A DNA stretch of 64,000 nucleotides, from assembly GCA_002698995.1 (NCBI GenBank), contig PAAX01000026.1:62001-126000 (forward strand), read 5' to 3'. This DNA comes from Ignavibacteriota bacterium. GTDB lineage: Bacteria > Bacteroidota > Ignavibacteria > Ignavibacteriales > Melioribacteraceae. The notes beneath the pieces were generated by a model. The model did no database searches. It was not told where the DNA came from and worked only from the letters and a program-made list of their open reading frames with translations. The position numbers were made by a program, and so were the translations under genes. Shown piece after piece: positions 62,602 through 64,000 of this stretch. Positions within the stretch are counted from its first letter, which is position 1. Every line of letters starts with the position of its first letter.

Positions 62602-63369
62602 GTGTTTAACATTGAGGAATTTGATATAAAACTTGATACAGATTATTTAGGTAGAAATTTCGTTTATGTAGAGGAAGTTGATTCTACAAATAAATTTTTA
62701 CTGCAAACTAAAGAGTATCAAGAGAATGGAACAGTTTTACTTGCCGAAAATCAAACTGATGGACGAGGCAGATTAAACAGAACTTGGCTTAGCAATAAAG
62801 AGCAAAATCTAACTTTTTCTATTCTATTAAATGAAGGGATAAATCCATCATTAATAAACATTATTAATTTAGCTTCTTCTTTGGCAGTAGCTCAATCAAT
62901 TGAAAATCTTTATCAATTACATGTAGAATTAAAATGGCCGAACGACGTATTAATAAATAAGAAGAAAACAGCCGGAATTTTACTTGAGTCTTCTTCTAAA
63001 GGGAATAAAATTGAAAGAGTAGTAATTGGTATAGGACTAAATGTTAATCAGCCAAACTTTACAGGTAAATATAATATTCCTCCAACTTCAATCAGATTAG
63101 AATTTAAAAAGGTTGTGAGTAGAGAAAGATTATTAAGCGAACTATTAAATAATTTGGAAGAGTTATTTACAGCAGTGGAGCATGCTCCGGATAAAGTACT
63201 AAATGATTGGAAGAATCGCTGCAAATTGATTGGTGAAAAAATTAAAATAATTTCCGGAGAAGAAACTAAATTTGGAATTTTTGAAGATATTGATGAAAAT
63301 GGCTTCCTAATTCTAAAAACCCAAAGTACAAAAGAAAAAATTCATTTTGGTGATGTGAGTTTAAGATAA
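62602..63369 (+). CDS. birA: biotin-[acetyl-CoA-carboxylase] ligase, class I
   Basis: A 255-residue ligase that makes biotinyl-5'-AMP and attaches biotin to carrier domains. Motifs include ENQTDGRGRLNRTWLS (the disordered biotin loop), ELKWPNDVLINKKKTAGILLES and VIGIGLNVNQPNF. There is no N-terminal winged helix, so it cannot act as a bio-operon repressor. It uses a GTG start behind AAAGGAAG. coaX follows at once (TAAATG, no gap). Confidence 0.95.
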   Translation: MFNIEEFDIKLDTDYLGRNFVYVEEVDSTNKFLLQTKEYQENGTVLLAENQTDGRGRLNRTWLSNKEQNLTFSILLNEGINPSLINIINLASSLAVAQSIENLYQLHVELKWPNDVLINKKKTAGILLESSSKGNKIERVVIGIGLNVNQPNFTGKYNIPPTSIRLEFKKVVSRERLLSELLNNLEELFTAVEHAPDKVLNDWKNRCKLIGEKIKIISGEETKFGIFEDIDENGFLILKTQSTKEKIHFGDVSLR

Positions 63370-64000
63370 ATGTTTGCAGCTTTAGATATCGGTAATAGTT
63401 ATATTAAAATACAACTATTTAGCGCGGATAAATTAATAAACTACTATAAATTTTCACATGATGAAATTGGCAAAATTTCAGAATTATTTCCAATTTCAAC
63501 TGCTGCTCTTTCATCTGTGGTACCGCATATTACACACAAAGTAATTGAAATTTTCAAAAAAATTAACGTGCTCCCCTTTGTTATTTCTTCCGGGATAAAA
63601 TTAAATTTCAAAAATTTATATAAAACCCCAAATACTTTAGGAGCAGACAGAATTTGTAATATCGCGGGAGCACAGACTATTGGGAGCACGGTAAAACCCA
63701 AATTAGTAATTGATTTTGGTACAGCCACAAATCTCAATTATATTAATGAGAATAATGAGTTTTTAGGAGGTGTTATTTGTCCCGGAATTGCTACCATGAA
63801 ATTTTCTTTATTAGCAAAGACTTCTCAATTAATTGATGTGGAATTTGATAATAGTATTGTTCCTTTAGGTAAATCAACTTCTGAATGTATTCAAAGTGGT
63901 ATAATATATTCACAAAAAGGATTAATTCAAGAATTTATAAAAAGCCTAGGGATAAACTTAAATGACTTGGAAATATTTATCACCGGTGGTTTTTCAAATA
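63370..64000 (+). CDS. coaX: type III pantothenate kinase, 3' end outside window
   Basis: Open to the window edge; 210 residues visible. The first motif is ALDIGNSYIKIQ (Asp6 region), followed by LGADRICNIAGAQ, VIDFGTATNLNYI and the GGVICPGI segment, the signature of the ASKHA-fold CoaX. It phosphorylates pantothenate in the first step of CoA synthesis, without feedback by CoA. The birA-coaX pair is a known arrangement. There is no separate ribosome site, so translation is probably coupled to birA. Confidence 0.95.
   Translation, partial: MFAALDIGNSYIKIQLFSADKLINYYKFSHDEIGKISELFPISTAALSSVVPHITHKVIEIFKKINVLPFVISSGIKLNFKNLYKTPNTLGADRICNIAGAQTIGSTVKPKLVIDFGTATNLNYINENNEFLGGVICPGIATMKFSLLAKTSQLIDVEFDNSIVPLGKSTSECIQSGIIYSQKGLIQEFIKSLGINLNDLEIFITGGFSN

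Overview
The window looks like a chromosomal segment of a diderm, AT-rich bacterium of the Ignavibacteria (Bacteroidota/Chlorobi side). The main evidence is four large exported proteins that end in the type A sorting domain of the type IX secretion system (T9SS; core NYPNPFNP, then a terminal STKKM(V/I)L(L/I)K). Abundant -SAQ/-NAQ signal peptides, outer-membrane beta-barrels, BNR-propeller proteins and an Alvin-type ferredoxin agree with this. I see no rRNA, tRNA, insertion sequence, prophage or CRISPR array. The assignment is inferred from protein signatures only.

Layout. 1-2.1 kb: the end of a truncated exported protein, a glutaredoxin-groES pair, a YiiX-like cysteine hydrolase and a DUF4878-like lipoprotein. 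2.2-9.5 kb: a tandem duplication of a cassette made of a promoter, a conserved 5' leader, a giant repeat-containing T9SS protein, a terminator and a 30-residue peptide gene. The two peptides carry a perfect lipobox (LVAC) and differ mostly by synonymous changes. A secreted ricin-type lectin follows. 10.8-15.1 kb: two Na+ symporters (NSS and AGCS families) and a phosphofructokinase with the residues of the PPi-dependent type. 15.2-22.9 kb: a PcrA-type helicase, then a probable operon pdxJ / DUF2400 / MFS / PqqD-like / beta-barrel / M29-like peptidase, and a Rof-like Rho antagonist. 22.9-28.9 kb: a sortilin-type BNR protein, a DUF4097 protein and crcB-DUF190-PAP2. 29-33.7 kb: an agmatine-to-putrescine pair (aguA, aguB) and membrane proteins.

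33.8-38.6 kb holds a 1600-residue T9SS protein whose N-terminus has the hallmarks of a Cys-Gln thioester adhesin domain, a class best known from Gram-positive surface proteins. 38.8-43.1 kb: a likely protein-deglycation pair (LMW phosphatase and fructosamine kinase), an AlaX-type editing protein and a membrane-anchored SpoIIE/RsbU-type phosphatase. 43.2-49.4 kb: small secreted proteins, a ferredoxin, a YfcC transporter and a T9SS subtilase. 50.4-52.5 kb: a three-gene unit of porin, FMN-binding protein and His-containing membrane protein that may be an extracytoplasmic electron-transfer module. 52.6-64 kb: msrB, a SPOR-domain protein, a stand-alone MprF-synthase-like protein, an M1 peptidase-membrane protein-def-fmt operon, a dnaK-hsp20 operon, and birA followed by coaX, which is cut by the window edge.

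Most of the window is housekeeping and envelope biology. The observations most worth following are the duplicated surface-protein/lipopeptide cassette with its start-codon hairpin, the T9SS thioester adhesin and the porin/flavoprotein unit. Functions are homology judgements made by reading, with no database search.
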